Positions 1-5,156 of a stretch of DNA of 5,344 nt are shown in pieces. The notes beneath the pieces are model-generated. The model ran no database searches, was not told the DNA's origin, and worked only from the letters and a program-made list of their open reading frames with translations. The stretch's first letter is position 1. Each line of letters starts with the position of its first letter. The stretch covers positions 1 through 5,344 of the forward strand of contig JBGPLH010000242.1 of assembly GCA_041486365.1 (NCBI GenBank), written 5' to 3'. Position numbers and translations under genes: made by a program. Origin of the DNA: JBGPLH01 sp041486365 [NCBI: Thermodesulfobacteriota bacterium] (GTDB lineage Bacteria; JAUYMQ01).

Positions 1-650
1 CCCTGGCAGGCGCCCTGTCCGGCGCTGCAGGCGTCACCCAGATCGGTGAACGTCTCGTCGATCTGAGTATCGCCGTCGTTGTCGATCCCGTCGCACTTCT
101 CGGCCTCCTGGCAGGACGCGTCCGCGATGTCGGTGAAGCCATCGCAGTCGTTGTCCAGGCCGTCCGCGCACTTGGGGCCGCCGATGGGTCCTTCCGCGAC
201 CGGGCCGCCCGGCGAGACGCTGCACTTGGTCATCGTCTGGTCGGCCGGATTGCAGATCGTGACGCCGGTCTTCTGGCAGATCCCCGTGCCCACCGTGCAG
301 GGCGCGCCGAGGGTGAAGCCGTTGTCGGCGACCGTGTCGTTGTCGTCATCAAGGCCGTTGCACTTCTCCGGCGCCGTACACGCAGGGTCCGCCACGTCGA
401 TGGCCAGATCGCAGTCGTTGTCCACCGTGTCGTAGCAGCTCTGGTCATACATCGGCCCTTCCTTCTCGGCCGTGTTGAGGGGTCCGTTGGCCTGGCATTG
501 CGTACCGGAGCCGTCGGCCTTGCAGATCTTCAGACCCGCCGTCTGGCAGGTGCCGAAGCCGTTGGTGTTGGACACGTTGCAGGCGGCGCCGACGTCGAAG
601 CCCTCGTTGTTGACGCCACTGCAGTTGTTGTCCGTGGAGTCGCACTTCTC
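1..650 (-). repeat. ~90-residue Cys/Asp-rich protein repeat, two full copies and a partial third
   Basis: Within the MopE-like protein, units start at residues 77 (nt 650), 171 (nt 368) and 260 (nt 101). Each begins EKC(D/N)G-like, followed by an Asp/Asn-rich D-N-D/N box. Copies 1 and 2 then have G-F-x-x-G-A-x-C, a C-Q-x-(A/T)-G-(L/V)-x-I-C segment, and a second D-N-D-C-D box near the end (153-157 and 242-246), closing with D-x-A-(D)-x-x-C. The third copy runs off the window edge. Copy lengths are 94 and 89 residues. Divergence at the amino-acid level suggests old internal duplication rather than recent DNA repeats. Confidence 0.75.
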
Positions 651-878
651 GGCCGCGCCCGGGTTGACGGCGGCGTTGCCGTCGTCGCAGTCAAGCTCCG
701 GGTGCGTGCAGCCGGCGTTGGCCGGGCTCCCGTAGCCGTCGCCGTCGCCGTCGGTGCAGGCCACGGCCCAGGCGGGACACGGAAGCAGGAACGAGGGAGC
801 CGCGAGGGCGAGCGTCGCGGCGACGAGCAGGGCGGCCGTGGCGAAAGCGGACCTGGGAATCGAAGTGAAGCGTTTCAT
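1..878 (-). CDS. Secreted Cys-rich repeat protein with MopE-like metal-binding motifs (partial, C-terminus outside window)
   Basis: Reading starts at the ATG at 878-876 and stays open for 292 codons to the window edge, so the C-terminus is missing. GAGGAG at 890-885, 6 nt before the ATG, fixes the start. Residues 1-38 look like a Sec signal peptide: basic start (MKR), hydrophobic core at about 11-27, and an AWA cleavage site at 36-38. The mature part opens with DGDGDGYG (43-50), a calcium-loop-like stretch. Residues 63-93 match the MopE-type putative metal-binding motif: DCDDGN at 63-68, NPGA at 72-75, then CD..DNNC at 79-86. About 2.3 copies of a ~90-residue unit follow, beginning EKC at 77, 171 and 260. 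There are 24 Cys among the 292 residues, which suggests disulfides outside the cytoplasm. Known family: MopE-like proteins are surface or secreted, and some bind copper. The ligand here is unknown. The role could instead be structural or adhesive. Confidence 0.9.
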   Translation of the reverse strand, partial: MKRFTSIPRSAFATAALLVAATLALAAPSFLLPCPAWAVACTDGDGDGYGSPANAGCTHPELDCDDGNAAVNPGAAEKCDSTDNNCSGVNNEGFDVGAACNVSNTNGFGTCQTAGLKICKADGSGTQCQANGPLNTAEKEGPMYDQSCYDTVDNDCDLAIDVADPACTAPEKCNGLDDDNDTVADNGFTLGAPCTVGTGICQKTGVTICNPADQTMTKCSVSPGGPVAEGPIGGPKCADGLDNDCDGFTDIADASCQEAEKCDGIDNDGDTQIDETFTDLGDACSAGQGACQ

Positions 879-984
879 GACTGACTCCTCACGATCGCCG
901 CGACAAGGGACGCGGCCTAACGTTGGCGTTCCGCGTGATGCCCGAACGCGGATGCGGTTACTTTCGACTCCCCCTCCTGCATGC

Positions 985-1006
985 CCGCCGGGCACCGGCC
1001 CGGCGG
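985..1006 (-). terminator. GC-rich stem-loop after third methyltransferase; possible terminator or 3' stabiliser
   Basis: A perfect 9-bp inverted repeat (CCGCCGGGC / GCCCGGCGG) with a 4-nt loop starts 4 nt after the stop of the 1011-1835 gene. No T-tract follows on the minus strand, so it is not a canonical intrinsic terminator. It may act with Rho or only as a 3'-end stabiliser. It sits in the longest gap of the window (132 nt), between the methyltransferases and the MopE-like gene, which supports a transcription-unit boundary there. I saw no clear -35/-10 promoter in the rest of that gap. Confidence 0.4.
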
Positions 1007-1010
1007 TGAC

Positions 1011-1835
1011 TCAGTTCCTTGGCCTGCGCGCCGAGACGAGCACGTACTCCATCCCGAGCGTGAGGTAGCGCCGGTAGATATCCGCGGTGCGTCGTCGATC
1101 CAGCCCCTCGCCCGGATCCTTGCGCGCGGCGACAGACTCAAGGTGGCGGATCAGAGGGGGGATGGTGCGGTCCGTGATCGACTCGACGCGAATCGACTCG
1201 AAGCCGCACTCCCGGAGATGCTCCGTGTAGACGTCCTCGTCGTGGATATTCGCGGGCACCACGTGCTGCCCGTACTCGCCCATCTTCACGCCGGCCATCA
1301 CTTTTTCGCTATCCATGCCCTTGCGGATGATGAGATCGGCGAGGCCCAGGCCGCCCCCGGGCGCGAGCACCCGGAAGGCCTCCTCGAGGAACTTCTTCCG
1401 GGTGTCGAAATGCATGACGCACTCGATTCCGATCACGCGATCAAAGGACGCCGGGGTGAAATCGAGCTGGGTCGCGTCGCCGAAGCGGATCTCGACGACG
1501 TCACCGAGGCCGCTGTCTTTCACGTACTGCCGGGCCGATTCGAGGCGGATCTCCGTGATGTCAATGCCGATCACCGACGCCGGCCGGAGGGTCCGCGCGT
1601 AGTGCACGGCGCTCGCGCCGTAGCCGGAGCCGACCTCGAGCACCCGGTCCCCGGCCCTCATCCCGGCGGCGCCGGTGACGAGGTCGGTCATCGCCTCGCA
1701 GGCCTCGTCGATCGTCATCCCCTCGCGCGTCCAGTAGCCGTAGTTCGCGAAGGGCCTGTCCCCGAAGACGTCCCAGCGCGTCTGGTGCCGCTGGGTGTAC
1801 AGCTCCGCGATTCCCCTCGCCTTGTCCGACAGCAT
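1011..1835 (-). CDS. Class I SAM-dependent methyltransferase, third tandem paralogue (274 aa)
   Basis: Transfers a methyl group from S-adenosylmethionine to an unknown small molecule; no signal peptide, so cytoplasmic. The ATG at 1835 is supported by GAGGAG at 1848-1843 (7-nt spacer) and by an N-terminus that aligns with both paralogues. ANYGYW is at 30-35. The SAM-binding motif I is VLEVGSGYG at 65-73, the acidic residue after beta-2 is D92, GDA is at 119-121, GIECVMHF at 136-143, and the post-motif RVLAPGGG at 155-162. The conserved C-terminal end is YLTLGMEY at 257-264. By hand count it shares about 61% identity with the first paralogue over residues 1-170, with no gaps. It differs most at about 173-198, where the other two have VHFP(I/V)GSDG and this copy has an unrelated, two-residue-shorter segment. 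It also has Ser instead of Cys at position 70. Family: Methyltransf_11/25-type fold. Whether the acceptor is O, N or C cannot be read. Confidence 0.93.
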   Translation of the reverse strand: MLSDKARGIAELYTQRHQTRWDVFGDRPFANYGYWTREGMTIDEACEAMTDLVTGAAGMRAGDRVLEVGSGYGASAVHYARTLRPASVIGIDITEIRLESARQYVKDSGLGDVVEIRFGDATQLDFTPASFDRVIGIECVMHFDTRKKFLEEAFRVLAPGGGLGLADLIIRKGMDSEKVMAGVKMGEYGQHVVPANIHDEDVYTEHLRECGFESIRVESITDRTIPPLIRHLESVAARKDPGEGLDRRRTADIYRRYLTLGMEYVLVSARRPRN

Positions 1836-1929
1836 GATTGCGCTCCTCGTCGTTTCTGGTTCGTTGCGGCCCGGCTGGGTTCCGGCAGGGGACGCGCCCG
1901 TGTCGCCGGTCCGCGGCCGGCGGGAGGGA

Positions 1930-1942
1930 GGGGCGGTGCCCC
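1930..1942 (-). other. Short stem-loop right after second methyltransferase stop
   Basis: A 5-bp perfect GGGGC/GCCCC stem with a 3-nt loop begins 1 nt beyond the stop of the 1944-2774 gene. It is short and lacks a T-tract, so on its own it is weak. It is listed because all three methyltransferase genes are followed by such a structure. The remaining gap to the next gene (1849-1929) is GC-rich, with a weak GCCGG/CCGGC repeat at 1905-1921, and shows no recognisable promoter. Confidence 0.3.
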
Positions 1943-1943
1943 C

Positions 1944-2774
1944 TCAGGCCCCGGCCCTGCGAGCGGAGATGATCGCGTACTCCAGCCCCAGGTCGAGGTA
2001 CCGCCGGTAGATCTGGGCGGCGAGCTTGCGCCGCGCCCCCCGCTCGTCCGGCGTCTCGAGCGCCAGGCGATCGAGAAGGACGACGAGGTGGGGAAGGGTC
2101 TGCGCCGTGATGGACTCGATCATCGGGTTATCGAAGCCCGAGGCCCGCAGATGATCGGCGTAGACGTCCTCGTCGTACACGTTCTCCGGCACGTCGAGGC
2201 TTCCATCCGAGCCGATCGGGAAATGGACCTCCCGGACGTAGGCCTCCGGGTCGGCCCCCTTGCGCAGGATGATGTCGGCGAGCCCGAGCCCGCCGCCGGG
2301 CGCGAGTACGCGCGCCGCCTCCCGCAGGAAGTCGACGCGGGTGTTGAAGTGCAGGGCGCACTCGATCCCGATAACGCGATCGAAGGAGCCGTCCGGGAAA
2401 TCGAGCTTCGTCGCATCCCCGAGCTGGAGCCGGATCCTGTCGGCCAGGTCGTTTTTCGCCACGTACGCGCGCCCCTGCTCGATCCGCACGTCGGTTACGT
2501 CGATGCCGGTGACGGCGGCCGGAGAGAAGAGCCGCGTATAGTGCACCGCCGAGGCGCCATAGCCGCAGCCCACTTCGAGCACCCGGTCCCCGGGCGAGAC
2601 GCCGGCGGCGCGCGCGATCCGCTCGGCCATCGCGTCCTGGGCCTCCACCAGCGTCATCCCCTCCCGCGTCCAGTACCCGTAGTTGCCGTAGGGCTTCTCC
2701 TCGCGCAGGCCCCAGCCGGCGTAGTGTCGCTCGGCGTAGAGCTGGGCAATTCCCTGGGTCTTCCGCGAGAACAT
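1944..2774 (-). CDS. Class I SAM-dependent methyltransferase, second tandem paralogue (276 aa)
   Basis: SAM-dependent methylation of an unknown small molecule in the cytoplasm. The frame is open further upstream to 2900, but the start is set at ATG 2774-2772. AGGAG lies at 2786-2782 with a 7-nt spacer, residues 1-17 (MFSRKTQGIAQLYAERH) align with the starts of both paralogues, and a longer form would run into the preceding gene. NYGYW is at 31-35, motif I VLEVGCGYG at 65-73, acidic D92, GDA at 119-121, GIECALHF at 136-143, RVLAPGGG at 155-162, VHFPIGSDG at 183-191, and YLDLGLEY at 259-266. A hand count against the first paralogue gives about 58% identity over the full length without gaps. It sits between its two paralogues, 76 nt after one and 108 nt before the other. 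All key SAM-fold motifs are intact, so it is expected to be active. The substrate is unknown. Confidence 0.93.
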   Translation of the reverse strand: MFSRKTQGIAQLYAERHYAGWGLREEKPYGNYGYWTREGMTLVEAQDAMAERIARAAGVSPGDRVLEVGCGYGASAVHYTRLFSPAAVTGIDVTDVRIEQGRAYVAKNDLADRIRLQLGDATKLDFPDGSFDRVIGIECALHFNTRVDFLREAARVLAPGGGLGLADIILRKGADPEAYVREVHFPIGSDGSLDVPENVYDEDVYADHLRASGFDNPMIESITAQTLPHLVVLLDRLALETPDERGARRKLAAQIYRRYLDLGLEYAIISARRAGA

Positions 2775-2781
2775 GGTCTGG

Positions 2782-2786
2782 CTCCT
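2782..2786 (-). promoter_or_regulatory. Ribosome-binding site deciding the start of the second methyltransferase
   Basis: AGGAG lies 7 nt before the ATG at 2774. It supports the 276-residue product over the 318-residue reading from 2900, whose first 42 residues match neither paralogue and overlap the end of the upstream gene. Confidence 0.8.
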
Positions 2787-2798
2787 GACGTGCAGTGG

Positions 2799-2813
2799 GG
2801 CGGCCGCGCCGCC
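2799..2813. repeat. Inverted repeat in the leader of the second methyltransferase
   Basis: A perfect 6-bp GGCGGC/GCCGCC stem with a 3-nt loop lies 12 nt upstream of the AGGAG at 2786-2782. It is close to the larger hairpin at 2823-2840, so the 76-nt spacer between the two genes can fold into two adjacent stems. It could modulate translation initiation or RNA processing. In DNA this GC-rich it could also be chance. Confidence 0.3.
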
Positions 2814-2822
2814 GTGATCCGC

Positions 2823-2840
2823 CCCGGGCGAACGCCCGGG
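2823..2840 (-). other. Strong stem-loop after first methyltransferase stop
   Basis: CCCGGGCG/CGCCCGGG is a perfect 8-bp inverted repeat with only 2 nt between the arms; as RNA it would form a 7-bp stem with a 4-nt GTTC loop. It starts 10 nt after the stop of the 2851-3684 gene. No T-tract follows. In this position it could attenuate or stabilise the operon transcript and set different levels for the paralogues. Confidence 0.4.
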
Positions 2841-2850
2841 TGCGGGTGCG

Positions 2851-3684
2851 TCACGCGTTCCGGGGTTTCCTTGCCGATACCAGCACGTACTCGAGCCCAA
2901 GGCGCAGGTAGTCCCGGATGATCTGAGCCGCGCGGATCCTTCGCGGGGCGAATTTGTCCCCGGACTTCGCCGCGACTCCCTCGAGGTGGGCGACGAAGTG
3001 GGGAAAGGTGTGCTCCGTGATCACGTCGACGCGCTCGTCGGCGAACCCGCACTTGCGCAGGATCTCCGCGTACACGTCGGCGTCGTAGACGTTCTCCACC
3101 ACGTCGAGCCTGCCGTCGGACCCGACGGGGAAGTGGACCTTCTCGAGGAACTCGCCCCGGTCGGCCCCACGGCGGATCACGATGTCGGCCAGGCCCAGCC
3201 CGCCGCCGGGCACCAGGACCCGCGCGGCCTCCCGAAAGAAGTCCTCCCGGGTGTCGAAGTGGAGCGCACACTCGATCCCGACGACGCGCTCGAAGGAGGC
3301 ATCCGGGAAATCGAGATGGGTCGCGTCGCCCAGTCCGAAAGCGATCATATCCGAGAGGCCGCAGGTCGCCGCGTACTCGCGGGCGCTCTGGACCCGCAAC
3401 TCCGTGATGTCCAGGCCGACCACGCGGGAGGGTCGAAGGAGGCGCGTATAGTGCACCGTTCCCGCGCCATAGCCGCAGCCTACCTCGAGCACCCGATCGC
3501 CGGGCCCGATGCCGGCCGCTGTCGCCACCTGTTCGGTCAGGGTGTCGCAGGCCTCGTCGATCGTCACGCCCATGCGGGACCAGTAGCCGTAGTTGGCGTA
3601 GGGCTTTTCGCCGAAGAGCCCCTCGCGCGCGGCATGCCGCTGGGTGTAGACCTCGCCGATGCCGCGAGTCCTCTCCGAGTACAT
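2851..3684 (-). CDS. Class I SAM-dependent methyltransferase, first tandem paralogue (277 aa)
   Basis: SAM-dependent methylation of an unknown small molecule; cytoplasmic. The start is ATG 3684-3682, with AGGAGA at 3696-3691 and a 6-nt spacer; the longer reading from 3888 overlaps the esterase gene and is rejected. ANYGYW is at 30-35, motif I VLEVGCGYG at 65-73, acidic D92 in LDITE, GDA at 119-121, GIECALHF at 136-143, RVLVPGGG at 155-162, VHFPVGSDG at 183-191, and YLRLGLEY at 259-266. The family fold is the seven-strand Rossmann type seen in Methyltransf_11/25 proteins; the NYGYW plus motif I arrangement recalls EryG/RebM-like natural-product methyltransferases, but that likeness is from memory only. 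Only 10 nt separate it from the esterase stop, and the esterase TAG overlaps its ribosome-binding site, so the two should be translated together. Of the three copies it is the one most firmly tied to the upstream operon. Confidence 0.93.
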   Translation of the reverse strand: MYSERTRGIGEVYTQRHAAREGLFGEKPYANYGYWSRMGVTIDEACDTLTEQVATAAGIGPGDRVLEVGCGYGAGTVHYTRLLRPSRVVGLDITELRVQSAREYAATCGLSDMIAFGLGDATHLDFPDASFERVVGIECALHFDTREDFFREAARVLVPGGGLGLADIVIRRGADRGEFLEKVHFPVGSDGRLDVVENVYDADVYAEILRKCGFADERVDVITEHTFPHFVAHLEGVAAKSGDKFAPRRIRAAQIIRDYLRLGLEYVLVSARKPRNA

Positions 3685-3690
3685 AGATGG

Positions 3691-3696
3691 TCTCCT
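3691..3696 (-). promoter_or_regulatory. Ribosome-binding site overlapping the esterase stop codon
   Basis: AGGAGA at 3696-3691 sits 6 nt before the ATG at 3684 and shares two bases with the esterase TAG stop (3697-3695). Ribosomes finishing the esterase are placed directly on this site, which suggests translational coupling. It also decides the 277-residue start. Confidence 0.8.
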
Positions 3697-4693
3697 AACG
3701 GATGGGGTGTTGCTCGAAAAACTCCCACAGGAGCTGCGTCGCCGAAATATCCCGGTTGATCGGCCCCAGCATCGAGTCCATGGGCATGCTTCGTGCCCCC
3801 GGCCAGGTGTGCCCCCCTCCCTTGATCTCCCACAGCACCACCTCGGAGCCATTGCGCCCGCCACCGTAGAAGTACCCGGTCGCCGCACCCCGGACGACCG
3901 TGCGGGTTGGCACCGAGGAGGCTCCGATGAGCCCCGTCCAGATCTTCACCGTCTCCTCCACGCCGCGGAAGACGGTCTTCTGGATCCTGCCCGGGAACGC
4001 CTTCTCCCCCGTGCCCCCCTTGAAGGGCTCGTAGGGGTCCCCGGTTCCGTGGAAGTGCATCACGGAGACCGGCCGCGAGGGAGCGCACTGGATGTTGGTG
4101 GGCAGCGTACCCGCTACCGGCCCGATCGCGGCGATCCGGTCGGGCATCTCGCAGGCGAGGCGATAGCTCATCATGGCCCCGTTCGAGTAGCCGGTGGAGT
4201 ACACCCGTTTGGGATCGACGCAGAAGGACCGGCCCAGCTCGTCCAGCATCGCGCGCGTGAAGCCGACGTCGTCCACGTTGTGCTTCATGGCGTAGCCGCA
4301 GCAGCTCCCCGCGTTGAAGGTGAGGAGCTTGCGGGGCAGGATCCCGGTGCCGTAGGGGTAGACCGTGATGAAACCCTTCTGATCGGCGAGCGGGTCGAAG
4401 CCGAGCCAGGACCGGCTGTTGATCGCGCTCGCGCCGCCGCCGTGGAAGAACATCACCACCGGGGTGGGGCGGGCCGCCGTGTATCCCGGCGGGACGTGCA
4501 CGATGTACCGGCGCTTCCGGCCGCCGTACTCCATTTCGCGGAAATAATCGCCGGGCCCGTAGGGCGACTCCCCGCAGGAAGCCGGGATCGTCCGGATGTC
4601 CTTCAGTGCCCGCTCCTTGGCCAGCGCGCATCCCACGGGGAGCGGCAGGCTTCCCAGGAGACCGGCCACCAATCCAATCCGTCGCATCAGCAT
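3695..4693 (-). CDS. Exported alpha/beta-hydrolase esterase, LpqC / PHB-depolymerase / feruloyl-esterase type (332 aa)
   Basis: Serine esterase that hydrolyses an ester outside the cytoplasm. From ATG 4693, residues 1-25 form a signal peptide (MLMRR, hydrophobic core 6-21, ALA at 23-25); Cys22 in PVGC is a poor lipobox. HGGG at 84-87 is the oxyanion-hole region. A double-Cys box AGSCCGYA (128-135) followed by DDVGF (141-145) is typical of this family. The nucleophile is S170 in GYSNG (168-172), the acid is probably D219 in HGTGDP (215-220), and the His is H295 in GGGHTWPG (292-299). Length and motif order match single-domain secreted members; no substrate-binding domain is attached. Known substrates of the family include poly(3-hydroxybutyrate), feruloyl and acetyl esters, so specificity is open. 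ATG 4702 and 4687 are alternative starts. It lies 23 nt after the 142-residue protein gene and 10 nt before the first methyltransferase, within a likely operon. Confidence 0.92.
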   Translation of the reverse strand: MLMRRIGLVAGLLGSLPLPVGCALAKERALKDIRTIPASCGESPYGPGDYFREMEYGGRKRRYIVHVPPGYTAARPTPVVMFFHGGGASAINSRSWLGFDPLADQKGFITVYPYGTGILPRKLLTFNAGSCCGYAMKHNVDDVGFTRAMLDELGRSFCVDPKRVYSTGYSNGAMMSYRLACEMPDRIAAIGPVAGTLPTNIQCAPSRPVSVMHFHGTGDPYEPFKGGTGEKAFPGRIQKTVFRGVEETVKIWTGLIGASSVPTRTVVRGAATGYFYGGGRNGSEVVLWEIKGGGHTWPGARSMPMDSMLGPINRDISATQLLWEFFEQHPIR

Positions 4694-4702
4694 CGTCAGC
4701 AT

Positions 4703-4712
4703 CTCCCCCCCC
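4703..4712 (-). promoter_or_regulatory. G-run ribosome-binding region of the esterase
   Basis: Eight consecutive G followed by AG (4712-4703 on the minus strand) lie directly before the first of three in-frame ATGs (4702, 4693, 4687). The GGAG at 4706-4703 is 9 nt from the ATG at 4693, the most usual spacing, so that start is preferred. The ATG at 4702 abuts the G-run, with the G core itself only a few bases away, and cannot be excluded. All three starts leave the signal peptide intact. Confidence 0.55.
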
Positions 4713-4716
4713 GTGT

Positions 4717-5145
4717 TCAGGTGCCCGATTCCGTCCCGTTTGACCCTGTCCCGTTCGATTCCGTCCCGCCGGATCCCGCGGCGCCATTGCCGGTCTTCAG
4801 TTCCGCCTCGAAGCGATCGAGTGTCTCGATCTCGGCGAGCGTGTCCTCCAGCATCGCCTGGAGCCAGTCCGCCTTGAACTCCAGCCACTGCTTCTGCCGC
4901 GCGCGCTCCTCCCGGTCGGGCGAGATGGCGAAACGCACGGGCGTGCCGGGTTTGCGCGGAGCCAGCTCCTGCAGCCCCTGGATCGCCTGGAGCGCCTGCA
5001 TCTGCTTGAGCAGCCCCGCGAGCCGGAGCCCTTCGAGCGAGTATCGCTGCTCGCCGCGGCGTCCCTTCTCGTTCTCCTCCCGTTTCTTCACCAGCCGCTG
5101 GAAGAGCGAGCGGCGATCGGCGGGGGGTGTCCTGGGTGTATCCAT
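4717..5145 (-). CDS. Charged helical protein of unknown function with low-complexity repeat tail (142 aa)
   Basis: I do not recognise this family. The start is ATG 5145-5143, with AAGGAG at 5156-5151 and a 5-nt spacer; an adjacent ATG at 5148 would add one Met. The open frame extends to 5262, but that part is the shadow of the TPR gene. No signal peptide or membrane segment is visible. Residues 11-33 are highly charged (RRSLFQRLVKKREENEKG), about 35-62 are Leu/Gln-rich and likely helical (LLKQMQALQAIQGLQ at 45-59), a Pro-rich break follows (61-70), and 77-117 is a second charged helix (REERARQKQW at 78-87). The two helices could form a coiled coil or helical hairpin. Residues 119-142 are a Gly/Thr/Ser/Asn/Glu tail with three pentapeptides, (G/N)-G-T-(E/G)-S. 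It may be an accessory or binding-partner protein of the TPR protein or esterase, but this is only inferred from position. Confidence 0.82.
   Translation of the reverse strand: MDTPRTPPADRRSLFQRLVKKREENEKGRRGEQRYSLEGLRLAGLLKQMQALQAIQGLQELAPRKPGTPVRFAISPDREERARQKQWLEFKADWLQAMLEDTLAEIETLDRFEAELKTGNGAAGSGGTESNGTGSNGTESGT
4726..4770. repeat. 15-bp tandem repeat, three copies, coding
   Basis: Copies at 4726-4740, 4741-4755 and 4756-4770. On the plus strand the first reads CGATTCCGTCCCGTT; the outer copies differ at two bases and the middle copy carries a few more changes. Being a multiple of three, it encodes the pentapeptides GGTES, NGTGS and NGTES at residues 127-141 of the 142-residue protein, right before its stop. 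A minisatellite of this kind can gain or lose units without a frameshift. Confidence 0.8.
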
Positions 5146-5150
5146 CATGT

Positions 5151-5156
5151 CTCCTT
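5151..5156 (-). promoter_or_regulatory. Ribosome-binding site overlapping the TPR-protein stop codon
   Basis: AAGGAG at 5156-5151 overlaps the TGA of the TPR gene (5158-5156), giving TGAAGGAG. It serves the ATG at 5145 and argues against the upstream in-frame start at 5262. Termination and re-initiation are therefore likely coupled. Confidence 0.75.

Noticed and set aside
79-884. Several short plus- and minus-strand frames over the MopE-like gene
   Set aside because: They are shadows of a continuous 292-codon minus-strand frame with a signal peptide, ribosome-binding site and recognisable Cys/Asp motifs.
871-892. LLPC at residues 31-34 of the MopE-like protein as a lipoprotein signal
   Set aside because: Proline directly before the Cys does not fit the lipobox; the AWA site at 36-38 fits ordinary signal peptidase better.
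2775-2900. 42-residue N-terminal extension of the second methyltransferase
   Set aside because: It has no counterpart in the two paralogues, overlaps the upstream gene, and a good AGGAG precedes the internal ATG at 2774.
981-2921. 646-codon open frame on the plus strand across two methyltransferase genes
   Set aside because: Its codons are the exact complements of the minus-strand codons of both methyltransferases, which share one frame. Plus-strand stops would need TTA, CTA or TCA codons in those genes, which GC-rich genes rarely use, so the frame stays open by composition. The product is Arg/Pro/Val/Asp-rich with no recognisable domain, and both opposing genes are convincing.
2986-3759. 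257-codon plus-strand frame opposite the first methyltransferase
   Set aside because: It is in codon-for-codon register with the opposing gene and its product resembles that of the other antisense frame, as expected because the genes are paralogues. No domain or supported start is visible.
3685-3888. 68-residue N-terminal extension of the first methyltransferase
   Set aside because: It is read through the end of the esterase gene in another frame; the internal ATG at 3684 has a good ribosome-binding site and aligns with the paralogues.
3564-4787. 407-codon minus-strand frame over the esterase
   Set aside because: It overlaps the esterase in another frame and gives Arg/Gly/Pro-rich low-complexity protein, while the esterase frame carries a full catalytic triad and signal peptide.
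4703-4888. N-terminal extension of the esterase to 4888
   Set aside because: The extra residues are Arg/Gly/Asp-rich shadow of the 142-residue protein gene and would bury the signal peptide inside the protein.
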